Positions 15,983 to 24,147 of a stretch of 26,462 bases of DNA are shown in pieces. Under the pieces are notes generated by a model that saw only the letters and a program-made list of their open reading frames with translations, had not been told where the DNA came from and did not search any database. This DNA is from Strigomonas culicis (lineage: Eukaryota > Euglenozoa > Kinetoplastea > Trypanosomatida > Trypanosomatidae), in contig AUXH01000237.1 in assembly GCA_000482145.1 (NCBI GenBank), positions 1-26,462 of the forward strand. The letters run 5' to 3'. Every line of letters starts with the position of its first letter. Position 1 is the stretch's first letter. The position numbers and the translations under genes are program-made.

Positions 15983-16599
15983 CGCGAAAACACGAGCGCC
16001 GCTTCAAAGAACTATGAAAACATTGTGTAATATGTTATCAAGCATCGCATGTTCTCTAAAAAAAGAAAAGTGGAAAAAAAAAAGGGTGTCATGTGCGAAG
16101 TAGAGAGAAAAACACACGTCTATATCATGTGTTATAATACTGTGTTTTCTTTGCAGTTCAGTTCGTTATCTATTTTGGGTTTCCTAATGTAATACTTGAT
16201 AATACCACTTACTACAATTCGTTATTATTTGCAGGCAAACCGCGCCTTACCCATCCAGGAAGGCAGGACTGAAACGCAGTAAGGCACCAAAATGGGCCTT
16301 CTTCGGTAACCGAAGCGGGCGAGATGGAGTAGACCGCTTAGGGATGTGTTGGTACGTGGCGTCCAAACTACTGGACCCATTCTCGATACGTGTTTAATTC
16401 TATTTGTGAAACGGGCTTCTCTCAGAATAGATAGCATGTCTCTTGTCTCTTCACCGTTGTAAGGATTGAACTTCTTTCAGCACAAAAAAGACAACCAACA
16501 CGATATAGGTAATGTATACGGACATACAGACATCTGTTGCCAAACCTTCATGCATCATGTAACGCTACGTTACTTTTGTGGGTAGTTTTTTTGTGATTT
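15983..16599. other. Intergenic region containing an unexplained GC-richer island
   Basis: The region is AT-rich except for about 16235-16420, which is visibly richer in GC. The island begins right after a TTTGCAG (AG at 16233-16234). It contains a perfect 6-bp inverted repeat with a 3-base loop at 16301-16315 and a 5-bp one with a 6-base loop at 16361-16376. Both strands have only short frames: a 70-codon minus-strand frame at 16225-16437, and very short ATG frames on +. No tRNA, 5S or spliced-leader pattern was recognised. It could be an ncRNA, a decayed mobile element or chance. Confidence 0.4.
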
Positions 16600-16659
16600 A
16601 TTTTCCATGAATGCTCTGTTTCCTTCTCCATGCATCTCCCTTTTTACGGTCCACTATAG
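16600..16659 (+). promoter_or_regulatory. Trans-splice acceptor for the 98-residue gene
   Basis: A pyrimidine-rich stretch at about 16614-16645 is followed by AG at 16658-16659. The A-rich leader (16660-16724) has no ATG before 16725. Confidence 0.5.
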
Positions 16660-16724
16660 TAATTACAAAGGAAACGAACAATAATAACAGTAATAAAAAA
16701 GCTACTGGATAGATTGTCAACGCG

Positions 16725-17021
16725 ATGTCTCAATTAGTGGTCAATACGGAGCTCATTGAAAGGTTGATAGAGGAGCAGAAGCGGTTTCGTGACAGTAGCA
16801 ACGGGGAAGGCGCGCGGGAGAGCTTTACAGAGCTGTTCGTGCACAGCTGCCCTCCGATGGCAGACCCCGCGTGGGCCATGGAGGAGCTGCGGCGGGCGGC
16901 GCCGGGGGTGCCCGTGGGGGCGTGGGGTGGGAGCGTGCTGCCGCCGCACGTCTGGTCGCCACCCGGTACGCAGACATGCACGTTCGGCACACAGCCGTGC
17001 GACTTTGTGCACGGCAGCTAG
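16725..17021 (+). CDS. Small protein of unknown function (98 aa)
   Basis: I do not recognise this protein. It starts at the first ATG after a plausible acceptor and ends at TAG 17019-17021. Residues 1-40 form a charged amphipathic helix (ELIERLIEEQKRF, residues 9-21). The middle (about 43-60) is acidic/Ala-rich, and the C-terminal third is rich in Gly, Pro, Trp, Thr and Cys (Cys43, Cys86, Cys92). No signal peptide or membrane segment is visible. From about 16805 to the stop the sequence has the GC-rich composition of the other coding regions, which supports it being real. Another frame (16789-17202) covers the same GC-rich block but has no ATG start and runs on into AT-rich sequence, so it is less likely. 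Conservation in other trypanosomatids would decide. Confidence 0.6.
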   Translation: MSQLVVNTELIERLIEEQKRFRDSSNGEGARESFTELFVHSCPPMADPAWAMEELRRAAPGVPVGAWGGSVLPPHVWSPPGTQTCTFGTQPCDFVHGS

Positions 17022-17370
17022 TGGCCTCCGTCGTGGCCGGCACCGCCTGGTTTTGCTAAGCGACGCTCAATTATATCCGCTGTTTTTTGGGTGTGGCCTT
17101 GAACAACTCCACATGTGTGAGATACAAAGTACAATTGAAAAGAAAAAGCGATTAGAGCAAAAGGTGAGTAGCGACATTACTCTACTATCGTTATTTTTGT
17201 AGATTATTTAGTGAACTCTGTTTATGGACACTGCCATTCGTTTCTCCTTCATACGCTTATTCGCTCTTCTACTTTTTTTTTCTTGTACAGGTTATTTATT
17301 ATTCGCCCAAAGAGGAACGAAAACTGCACTAAAAAGATAACGTCTCTATTCGGATTAGGAAGCACACGCG
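17022..17370 (+). promoter_or_regulatory. Intergenic region with trans-splice acceptor for the RAD23-like gene
   Basis: A clear T-rich tract (about 17262-17286) ends in TTGTACAG with AG at 17289-17290. The 80-base leader to 17370 has no ATG. The rest is AT-rich 3' UTR of the small upstream gene; nothing else is seen. Confidence 0.65.
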
Positions 17371-18516
17371 ATGAAACTCACCCTTGTTAACCGAACGTCC
17401 AGTGATTCCTTACTCACGGACACGCAGCAGTCCTTTGATATGGAGGAGGTGGACATCGCAGACCCCAAGGCGACGCTGCTGAACGTGCGCGCCACTGCAG
17501 CCATCCGCTTCAAGATCAACATCAAGTCATTTTGGATGCACTTTGATGCGGCGCCGACCACGGCGGGCGACGGCACCGCCACGGCGCCGAGGCGCGTCGA
17601 CCTCTCGAACGAGCGCCAGTTGCTGTCCCAGTGCGGCCTGCAGGACGGCGACACGGTGGTGCTCTACTCACAGAAGCGGTGCCGGGAGCAGGTGCAGACG
17701 GAGTACGCGCACTACGTGCCGGAGGCCAAGCGCGCCAGGGCGGAGGAGACGGAAGTAACCGCGCCGAGCGCCCAGGCAGCCGCGCCGGTGGCCGCCACCG
17801 GCGCCCACGATGACGCCGCGCCGCCCGCGGTGCACAACGATGAGGACGACGCGGACGACGCGGAAGAAGACAGCGAGGACCCGGTGACCACAAACAAAAT
17901 GGAACTGTACTCGGCCTTCTTCGAGAGCGTGCCGAACCTGGTGGAGTTCCGCAAGCAGTTCCTCGCGGACCCGCAGGCCTCCATGCTCAAGATGCAGAAG
18001 GACAACCCGGCCCTGTTCCAGCTCATCGCGGCGAACCAGGAGGCGTGGCTCGAGCTCATCAACGACGAGGAGACCATCAAGGCGATACAGGAGGACCAGG
18101 TCGAGGAAATCGACTTGGGCGACGAGCCCGACGAAGAGATGGACGAGGCGCAGCTCGCCGCCTTTAACCGCATGCTGATGGAGGCCGGCGGCGCCCCCAA
18201 CGAGGACGGGGAGATCGAGATTGACGGCGAGAGCCTTCGCGCGCTGCTGCAGGGCGGCAGCGAGGACTACGAGGACGGCTCGCGGGACGGCGAAGGCAGC
18301 GACGGGGAGATGCTGCAGACGAACTCCGTCATAGGCCCCAACGTCGCCGTGGAGAAGGTCTTGGCCTACGTGCCTTCCGACGATGAGGAGAAGAAGATCC
18401 AGGACCTGGTGCAGTTAGGATTTACGTATAACCAATGCAAGGTGGCGTTTTATCGCTGCCTGCGGTCGGTGGAGAGAGCCGCGAATATGCTGTTTGAGAG
18501 CCCACCGAAGATCTAG
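17371..18516 (+). CDS. RAD23: RAD23-like shuttle protein (UBL-like, XPC-binding-like, UBA)
   Basis: A 381-residue protein. Residues 1-102 look like a divergent ubiquitin-like domain with a central insertion; the end (L-L-S-Q-C-G-L-Q-D-G-D-T-V-V-L, 84-98) is typical of the ubiquitin fold. An acidic linker (about 120-175) follows. Residues 178-233 match the XPC-binding (STI1-like) domain of RAD23, with the pattern F-F-x-x-V-P-N-L-x-x-F-R then D-N-P-A-L-F-Q-L-I-A-x-N-Q-E-A-W. After a second acidic stretch, residues 337-377 form a UBA domain with L349-G-F351. RAD23 carries ubiquitylated proteins to the proteasome and stabilises XPC/Rad4 in nucleotide excision repair. Usual RAD23 has a second UBA between the UBL and XPC-binding domains; none is visible here. 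Ubiquilin or DDI1 are alternatives, but the XPC-binding-like segment favours RAD23. Confidence 0.8.
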   Translation: MKLTLVNRTSSDSLLTDTQQSFDMEEVDIADPKATLLNVRATAAIRFKINIKSFWMHFDAAPTTAGDGTATAPRRVDLSNERQLLSQCGLQDGDTVVLYSQKRCREQVQTEYAHYVPEAKRARAEETEVTAPSAQAAAPVAATGAHDDAAPPAVHNDEDDADDAEEDSEDPVTTNKMELYSAFFESVPNLVEFRKQFLADPQASMLKMQKDNPALFQLIAANQEAWLELINDEETIKAIQEDQVEEIDLGDEPDEEMDEAQLAAFNRMLMEAGGAPNEDGEIEIDGESLRALLQGGSEDYEDGSRDGEGSDGEMLQTNSVIGPNVAVEKVLAYVPSDDEEKKIQDLVQLGFTYNQCKVAFYRCLRSVERAANMLFESPPKI

Positions 18517-18884
18517 AACACAAATAATAACAAATAAGAAGTAAAAAAAATACTACCTAATCCGATTAACAATATTGAATTAAACATCATTTTTTTTTCC
18601 TTTGTTGTTGTTGTTTGTTTATTTCTCTGTTCCACTCCATTGGACTAGTGCTTCCGATCGGCGGATATATTCCCTTTTTGGTGCTGTTGTTTTTGTTTTG
18701 GAATGAAGGCAGCTCCACTCGTTTGATGGTTATCCTCGCCACTCTTGTTCCTTGGAGATAATTCTCTCTCCCTCTCGCCCTTCTCTTCTATATCTCCCGG
18801 CCCGCCAAATGACCACTGACAGTAACAGGTAAGTGTGTCAGTACCCCATTCCACATATATATATATAGTGCATAGATTACCGTG
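18517..18884 (+). promoter_or_regulatory. Intergenic region with acceptor for the TBC gene
   Basis: AT-rich 3' UTR with T and TTG runs near 18590-18620, then a CT-rich tract at about 18755-18798. Candidate acceptor AGs are at 18821-18822 and 18827-18828. The leader to 18884 contains a TA repeat (about 18856-18867). An ATG at 18809 lies before these acceptors. Confidence 0.5.
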
Positions 18885-20624
18885 ATGGACCACGCGACCC
18901 GTGCCGGGGAGGCTTCGCCCTCCCCCGCGCGCGACGCGCCGCCGCCTCCGCCGGTGGCCGGCCGCATCGTCTTCTCGGAGTCCGTCTGTCGGGACGTGTC
19001 GCTGCAGCCGGCGAGCGACCACCCGCTCTCGGCGCCGCCGCTGCCGCCGTCGGACGGCGACGAGCAGGAGATGGTGCTGGGCGACATGCCGCAGTACGAT
19101 ACGAGCAGCGCCGACGAGTCCGCGAACGACAGCGAGGACGTGGCCGCGCGCGCCGGCGCCCCCACGCCGCCGCCCGCGCCGGCCGCCTCCGCCTTCGGCG
19201 CGGCGTACCACAACGCCCTCCACAAGGGCGGCGGCGCGGCGGCGCCTGCCGCAGCGGCGCCAGCGGACGGCGCCGCGAGCCGCCCCACCCCCTTCCCGGT
19301 CACGTCCGCGGCCGGGCTGTGCGACTGGTCGACGTCGCCGCGCCTGGGGTTCCCGCCGAGCCGGAAGGCGGACGTCGCCGCGGCGGAGCTGGCCGCGCGC
19401 CCCGCGCTGGAGGCGCTGGAGGCCGTCCGCGAGGCGCACTGGAGCGCCCTCTGCCGCGGCATGCCGCTGCTCGCGAGCGCGGCGCCGCGGTCGCTCGGAC
19501 AGCTGCACCACGCGGTGGCGCACTGCGGCGTGCCGGCGCACCTGCGCACCGTGGTGTGGCTCACCCTCACCGGCGTCGCGCAGAAGATCGACGAGAACGA
19601 GTACTTCTGCCACTCGCTGTTGCAGCGCAACGGCTACGTGGCGGGGCGCGACGCGGCGGTCATGGAGGCCGACCTCGACCGCACCTTCCCCGGGCACCCC
19701 TACTTCTCCGACGCGGACGTTGGGGTCTATAAGCTGAAGAATGTGCTCCACGCGCTGTACTGGCGCAACCCGCTCCTCTGCTACTGCCAGTCCTTCAACT
19801 GTCTCGCCGGTGTGCTGCTCTTACTGTTCGACGACGAGGAGCGCTGCTTCTGGATGATGTGCTACATGCTGGAGGAGCTGCTCCCCAACGACTTCTACAA
19901 CGAGTACCTCATCGGCGCGAAGGTGGACCAGCACGTGCTGGACGTGCTGGTCCAGGAGCGGCTGCCGCGGCTGTACAACCACCTCGTCCACGTCGGCTTC
20001 GACGTCGCCGCGCTGGTGCCGTCGTGGATGATGTCGCTCTTCATCCACGTGTTCCCCATCGCCACGGTCCTGTCCGTGTGGGACTACATCCTCGTCGAGA
20101 AGGGGAAGGCCAAGGTGGGGCGCACGACGGCGCACCTCGAGATTGTGCTCGCCGTGCTGCGGCTGTGCGAGCCGCTGCTGCTCCCCATCCACGAGGAGAC
20201 GGAGCTCATGGTCGCGCTCAAGCACTTCTGCCAGACGCTCTTCGAGCCGTCGCGGCTGCTGCAGCTGGTGCGCAGCACGGGCAGCATCTGCCACGTGGAC
20301 GAGCACACCGCGCTGCAGCTGCGGCTCCGCGTCAAGTCGCAGGTCGTGGAGGAGACGCAGGCCCTCGCCGCGCGGCGCGCGCGGCGCAGGGAGCAGCAGC
20401 ACAAGGATGCCATGGCACCGGTGGCGGAGGAGCACCGCCTCGGGACGCCCGAGAGCGGTGTGTCAGAGGGGGACCCGCGCCACAGCAGCCCGGAGCCGAG
20501 TGAGGACACCGGTCGTGACGGCCGCGTGGCGGCAGCGGAGAGCGAGGTGCGGCGGTCCGTCGAGCTGCAGGAAATGAAGTCTGCGGTGGCGGAGAGCAGA
20601 GAGGATGTGGACATTATTCGATGA
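18885..20624 (+). CDS. TBC-domain Rab GTPase-activating protein
   Basis: A 579-residue protein starting at ATG 18885; the GTG just upstream is ignored. The N-terminal 200 residues are low-complexity Ala/Pro/acidic. The TBC domain spans about 204-460. It opens with C-G-V-P-x-x-L-R-x-x-V-W, and carries the arginine-finger motif E-A-D-L-D-R266-T-F-P and the glutamine-finger motif Y300-C-Q302. A W-M-M-x-L-F-I-x-V-F-P-x-x-x-x-L-S-V-W-D block follows. Both catalytic fingers are present, so dual-finger GAP activity on a Rab is expected. The residue after Q302 is Ser where Gly is usual (YCQ-S-F-N instead of YCQ-G-M-N). The tail (about 465-579) is charged and Arg/Glu-rich, probably helical then disordered. 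The target Rab cannot be told from sequence. The protein is soluble, with no membrane segment. Confidence 0.93.
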   Translation: MDHATRAGEASPSPARDAPPPPPVAGRIVFSESVCRDVSLQPASDHPLSAPPLPPSDGDEQEMVLGDMPQYDTSSADESANDSEDVAARAGAPTPPPAPAASAFGAAYHNALHKGGGAAAPAAAAPADGAASRPTPFPVTSAAGLCDWSTSPRLGFPPSRKADVAAAELAARPALEALEAVREAHWSALCRGMPLLASAAPRSLGQLHHAVAHCGVPAHLRTVVWLTLTGVAQKIDENEYFCHSLLQRNGYVAGRDAAVMEADLDRTFPGHPYFSDADVGVYKLKNVLHALYWRNPLLCYCQSFNCLAGVLLLLFDDEERCFWMMCYMLEELLPNDFYNEYLIGAKVDQHVLDVLVQERLPRLYNHLVHVGFDVAALVPSWMMSLFIHVFPIATVLSVWDYILVEKGKAKVGRTTAHLEIVLAVLRLCEPLLLPIHEETELMVALKHFCQTLFEPSRLLQLVRSTGSICHVDEHTALQLRLRVKSQVVEETQALAARRARRREQQHKDAMAPVAEEHRLGTPESGVSEGDPRHSSPEPSEDTGRDGRVAAAESEVRRSVELQEMKSAVAESREDVDIIR

Positions 20625-21055
20625 CATCTCTCTTTCTCTCTCTCTCTCACACACACACACTCAGTGTTTATTGTATAACCATGCTTGGTTTTTATGTTTG
20701 TCTGCGCAGTAATGATGCATGTATAAATCGTGTAAGGATCACACGCAAAAAAAAAAAAAGATGAAACATTGAGAATATGTCCCTTCTATAGCCCACGCAG
20801 TCCCTTCTTTGTGACAATTAAGCTCTTTTCATGTTCAACTGCGACTACATTATTCTGGCATATTTTATCTTTTTTTTTTCCTGCCCCTGTTGCTTCTCCT
20901 CTTCGTCTTGTGGCCGATTAGCCCTCACATACACGACGTGTGATCCATTTATCGTGGATCCCACACACTACTAGAACAGAGAAGTTCTTGCAACTTCAAA
21001 AAATAAAGATAAGCAAACAGAGAAACCAACACAAGATAGAAATAGGTGTGCGGCC
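20625..21055 (+). promoter_or_regulatory. Intergenic region with CT/CA microsatellite and trans-splice acceptor
   Basis: A compound CT then CA repeat occupies about 20629-20661, immediately after the TBC stop codon. An A13 run lies near 20746-20758. A pyrimidine-rich tract at about 20866-20908 is followed by AG at 20920-20921, the probable acceptor for the next gene. The 134-base leader has no ATG. No RNA gene seen. Confidence 0.55.
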
Positions 21056-22912
21056 ATGCGGACTCGCTTTGCCAAAAAAGACACTGCCCCGTCCACGCCC
21101 AGTGAGCCAGAGGCGGAGGTGCAGCTCCTGTACATGACGCCGCGCCGACGCCGCAACGCGACCACTTCCACCACCAACACTGGTGCGGCATCGCAGGGCC
21201 CCTCCCAAGACGAGGTGGCCCCACAGAAGCGGACAAAAATAGAGTGGGAGCTCGATCGGGAGAGCGCGTTGCTCCCCCACCCCTCGCACCGAGCAGCCAG
21301 TATCGACTTGAGCCTGCGGGAGAACGCGCTTAGTATGTCGCCCCAGCAGCGCGCCTTGCCGGAGACGCAGTTCTGGCTGCGGTGCACGGACATCGGCCGC
21401 CATCTGTCGCACGCGCTCCAGCAGCTGGATGTGAACTGGGCGCTCATCCACACGTGGCTGCACGCGCGCGCCGGGTCGCCGATCGACCTCCTCGCGCTCT
21501 TCTCCTCCATCCCCATGGACCGGCTGGAGGTGGCGCACCAGGCGCTGTGCGACCTCCAGGCCCTGTTGGTGCAAGGCCCCGCCGCGCCGGAGGCCGCCAC
21601 GGCGGCGGCAGCCTGCTGGGTGCGCGACGGGTACTACGACGCGGCGGTGGCGCTCGCGCACCTCAGCGAGGCGGCGCTGCCGTGCCGCACCCCGTCGCTG
21701 CTCGCGGCCGCCCTTACGCAGGCCGCGCTGGCCACGGCCAAGGCCACGGCCGCTCCCGCCGCCGTGGTGGACGGACAGCGGTGCGTGCCCGCGCCGGTGT
21801 CGGCCTACGCGCTCCGCGCGCGCCTGCGCCACGTGCGGCGGCTGCGGCAGCTGCGCCTCACCTACCAGCACGTCATGCTGCCTGTGCACCGGCACGTCAT
21901 GCGGCCCGCCGCGCTGCAGCGGTTCCTCTTCTCGGAGGACGGGGAGGCGCGGCCCGGGGACGAGCCGTCGAGCTTCTTCCTGCCGCTGCGGGGCAGCTCC
22001 TCCCAGCACTTCCGCGAGGGCGAGGTGCTGCGGCAGCTGCTGGACGCGGCGAACTGCGCGAGCGCGGTGGACACCGCCGCGTGGGGGCCGCTCGCCGCCC
22101 CGCGACGGCTGCACGTCAAGGACGGCGTCTACGCGGTGCACACCGCCGCGCGGCGGGCGGCCATGCGCGGGGTGCTGAAGGAGTGCGAGCTCTACGGGCT
22201 GCCCGCCATCCTGCGCTCCATGCGCCGCAGCGCCGGCGCGCAGTCGGTTGCGAACCCCTACGGCACCGCCGCCGCCGCGGTCGCGGCCGCCACGGCGGCG
22301 GCGCAGCGCCACGAAGAGGAATCTATCTTCCTCTCCGTGTCGTCCCTCGACCGCGGCGTCTTCGTGCCGCCGCCGGACCGCACGCACTGGCAGCTGGTGC
22401 AGGAGGTCTTGGTCGACCTCGCGACCAAGTACTGTGCGTTCGGCATGGTCATCGGCGAGGTGGACGAGATCCTGTACATCCTCAAGATGGAGACGCAGTT
22501 CGCGGCCCACCACGGCCGCGCCGCCGCTGCAGCGGCTCCGGCGGAGGCGGCGTACGCGGGGCGCAACGTGCTGGCCTCCTACGCGCGCGCGCTCGCGAGC
22601 GACGCGACGGCGGCGCAGGCCTCCGCGGAGGACGAGCCGACCAGCCAGGCGACGCCGGACAGTCAGAAGAAGGCGGCCGCAGCGGGTGCGGCGACGCGCG
22701 TGGACTGGCTCGTCTGGAACCGCTGCTGGGGCTCCGGCGCGGCTGCCTTGTACGGCCTTGTGTACGCGGTCGTGCTGCAGCCGGATCTCTACGCGGCAGA
22801 GGAGGAGGGGGAAGGGGGGGAGGAGCGAGAGATGGAGCCGAAGGCGGACGCAGCGGGTGCCGACCAGCCGACGTACTACATTTGCTCTCTGGTGGAACTC
22901 GTTCGGAGTTAA
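21056..22912 (+). CDS. Protein of unknown function (618 aa)
   Basis: I do not recognise a family. The start at 21056 is the first ATG after the acceptor. Residues 1-75 are polar and basic, with R-R-R-R at 30-33 and P-Q-K-R-T-K at 56-61 that could be nuclear signals. About 103-300 is mainly helical, with short Leu-rich helices (for example around 117-175 and 247-275). About 353-480 looks globular, with a helix rich in Arg/Met near 364-391 and a strongly hydrophobic stretch at 443-480. Between these lies an Ala-rich run (404-416). The C-terminal 120 residues include another Ala-rich linker, an acidic patch (581-592) and a final hydrophobic strand. There is no membrane helix or signal peptide. 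GC-rich third positions throughout support it as a real gene. Confidence 0.85.
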   Translation: MRTRFAKKDTAPSTPSEPEAEVQLLYMTPRRRRNATTSTTNTGAASQGPSQDEVAPQKRTKIEWELDRESALLPHPSHRAASIDLSLRENALSMSPQQRALPETQFWLRCTDIGRHLSHALQQLDVNWALIHTWLHARAGSPIDLLALFSSIPMDRLEVAHQALCDLQALLVQGPAAPEAATAAAACWVRDGYYDAAVALAHLSEAALPCRTPSLLAAALTQAALATAKATAAPAAVVDGQRCVPAPVSAYALRARLRHVRRLRQLRLTYQHVMLPVHRHVMRPAALQRFLFSEDGEARPGDEPSSFFLPLRGSSSQHFREGEVLRQLLDAANCASAVDTAAWGPLAAPRRLHVKDGVYAVHTAARRAAMRGVLKECELYGLPAILRSMRRSAGAQSVANPYGTAAAAVAAATAAAQRHEEESIFLSVSSLDRGVFVPPPDRTHWQLVQEVLVDLATKYCAFGMVIGEVDEILYILKMETQFAAHHGRAAAAAAPAEAAYAGRNVLASYARALASDATAAQASAEDEPTSQATPDSQKKAAAAGAATRVDWLVWNRCWGSGAAALYGLVYAVVLQPDLYAAEEEGEGGEEREMEPKADAAGADQPTYYICSLVELVRS

Positions 22913-23123
22913 AAAGGAAAGATGATTTTTTAAAATATATATGGTTTATGTATTCCAACATTCAAAACGTGACGGGCTTTCATGACGGTTCCTCTCTGTC
23001 CCTTCTTTCATACCACATATGTACTCTGTCATTATGGTCTCTCTCTCTCTCCCTCTCCCTTTTTTCTCTTTTTGCAGTGGAAACAGAATACGTATTGGTT
23101 CCTACGGCTGTGACTAGGGAAGT
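22913..23123 (+). promoter_or_regulatory. Intergenic region with trans-splice acceptor for the small basic-protein gene
   Basis: A CT-rich tract at about 23037-23073 ends in TTTTTGCAG with AG at 23076-23077. This is one of the cleanest acceptors in the window. The 46-base leader has no ATG before 23124. Confidence 0.65.
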
Positions 23124-23705
23124 ATGCTGCGCGCGTCTCAGCTGCTGCTAGGCGGCTACATGATGTACCACCGCAAGGCGATGGGCACAATGAAGTACAG
23201 CCGCTGGCAGGGCGCCCACGGCGGGATTAGCCACTTCTACGACCGGACGGCCATGATCGAGCCGGTGCAGAACAACGTGCCGCTCACGATGATCGACCGC
23301 GAAATGATGGACTACGTACACCGCACGCGGCTCCGCCACGCCCAGCTCTTCCGCTCGTACCAGCAGAAGTCCAACGCGACGCAGGTGAAGCTCCATGAGG
23401 GCGAGATGCTCCGCCGCAAGTGGCACCGCCGGCTGCAGAAGTCCTTCATCGCCTACCTGCAGTACAAGACGATGATGGTGCTGAAGGAGCAGGCACAGCT
23501 GGTCACCGAGTACGGCCAGGCCTCCGTCAACGCGGCCCTCGGAGAGCCCGTGCACGCGCAGGCGCCGGAGGAGAAGCAGCGGGTCATCAATCGTCTCCAC
23601 CGCCACATTCATGCCTTACCGAACGTCAACCCGGTGCCGAAGCACATAGCGACGATGAAGCAGATCCACAACGATCGCTTCAACTTCCGTTGGCGTGTTA
23701 ACTAA
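23124..23705 (+). CDS. Small basic protein, possibly mitochondrial (193 aa)
   Basis: A 193-residue, strongly basic protein rich in Arg, Lys, His, Met and Gln. I do not recognise its family. The N-terminus (MLRASQLLLGGYMMYHRKA) lacks acidic residues and could be a mitochondrial presequence. The middle (about 55-140) is helical and charged, with R-T-R-L-R-H-A-Q-L-F-R at 67-77 and a long amphipathic helix near 90-125. The C-terminus is basic and ends R-F-N-F-R-W-R-V-N. There is no membrane segment and no zinc ligand cluster. Composition and size would fit a lineage-specific mitoribosomal protein or respiratory-complex subunit, but that is inference only. The frame is GC-rich in third positions and follows a strong acceptor closely, so it is a credible gene. 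Confidence 0.8.
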   Translation: MLRASQLLLGGYMMYHRKAMGTMKYSRWQGAHGGISHFYDRTAMIEPVQNNVPLTMIDREMMDYVHRTRLRHAQLFRSYQQKSNATQVKLHEGEMLRRKWHRRLQKSFIAYLQYKTMMVLKEQAQLVTEYGQASVNAALGEPVHAQAPEEKQRVINRLHRHIHALPNVNPVPKHIATMKQIHNDRFNFRWRVN

Positions 23706-24134
23706 CGGTGCGGTAGGGTGGTCCACATTGTTGCTGTTGTTGTTTGTGCCACTGGAAGCGAAGGAAGCAGAGAAAAAAAAAGTGTTTCTCTGATTGGTGT
23801 CAATGTCTGTGTAGTTTTTCTTATTTCTATAGTTGTTGTTGTTATTGGTTTGTTATGATACTTCTTACATACTCATGATTGCTCCTTATGCGTGCAAGCA
23901 CTGCGTAGTGACGGCAACCGCAGCGCGTAAATCAACATCACTTGTCTGGTGATGGCCACATGGAAGGTCTTGTCTTTATTATTTGTCTCGCGTTTTCCTC
24001 ACTCCCCCCCCCCTGCTCTTATTCGAAGCAACCCATCATAGCGAACGAGGAAACGGATTTGTTGGTTTCCACGCCTATCTTTTAGAATCATTACCATCCT
24101 TCCTGTGTGTCTGTAATTGCGTTTGATACATGCT
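23706..24134 (+). promoter_or_regulatory. Intergenic region with two candidate acceptors for the SEC12-like gene
   Basis: TTG-rich runs occur near 23731-23745 and 23834-23848. A pyrimidine-rich tract with C9-10 at about 24004-24013 is followed by AG at 24027-24028. A shorter one ends in TTTTAG at 24084-24085. With either acceptor the leader contains one ATG (24130), which lies 5 bases upstream of the main start in another frame. No RNA gene seen. Confidence 0.5.
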
Positions 24135-24147
24135 ATGTCGACCGTAG
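24130..24147 (+). other. Five-codon upstream ORF overlapping the SEC12-like start
   Basis: ATG at 24130, then four codons and TAG at 24145-24147, in a different frame from the main ATG at 24135. It lies downstream of both candidate splice acceptors, so it would be in the mature leader. Scanning ribosomes would meet it first, which could lower translation of the main frame. An effect is inferred, not shown. Confidence 0.45.

Noticed and set aside
16225..16437. A 70-codon minus-strand frame in the GC-richer island
   Set aside because: It opposes the direction of all neighbours, has no recognisable domain, and has no pyrimidine tract and acceptor on its own strand. The island itself is kept as a finding.
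18826..18834. CAG-GTAAGT, a perfect-looking cis-splice donor upstream of the TBC gene
   Set aside because: Cis-introns are extremely rare in trypanosomatids. The downstream gene is open from its ATG with no intron needed, and the sequence sits next to the likely trans-splice acceptor.
18645..19751. A minus-strand frame of 368 codons over the start of the TBC gene
   Set aside because: It is shadow composition over the low-complexity N-terminal part of the TBC protein, with no domain and no pyrimidine tract on that strand.
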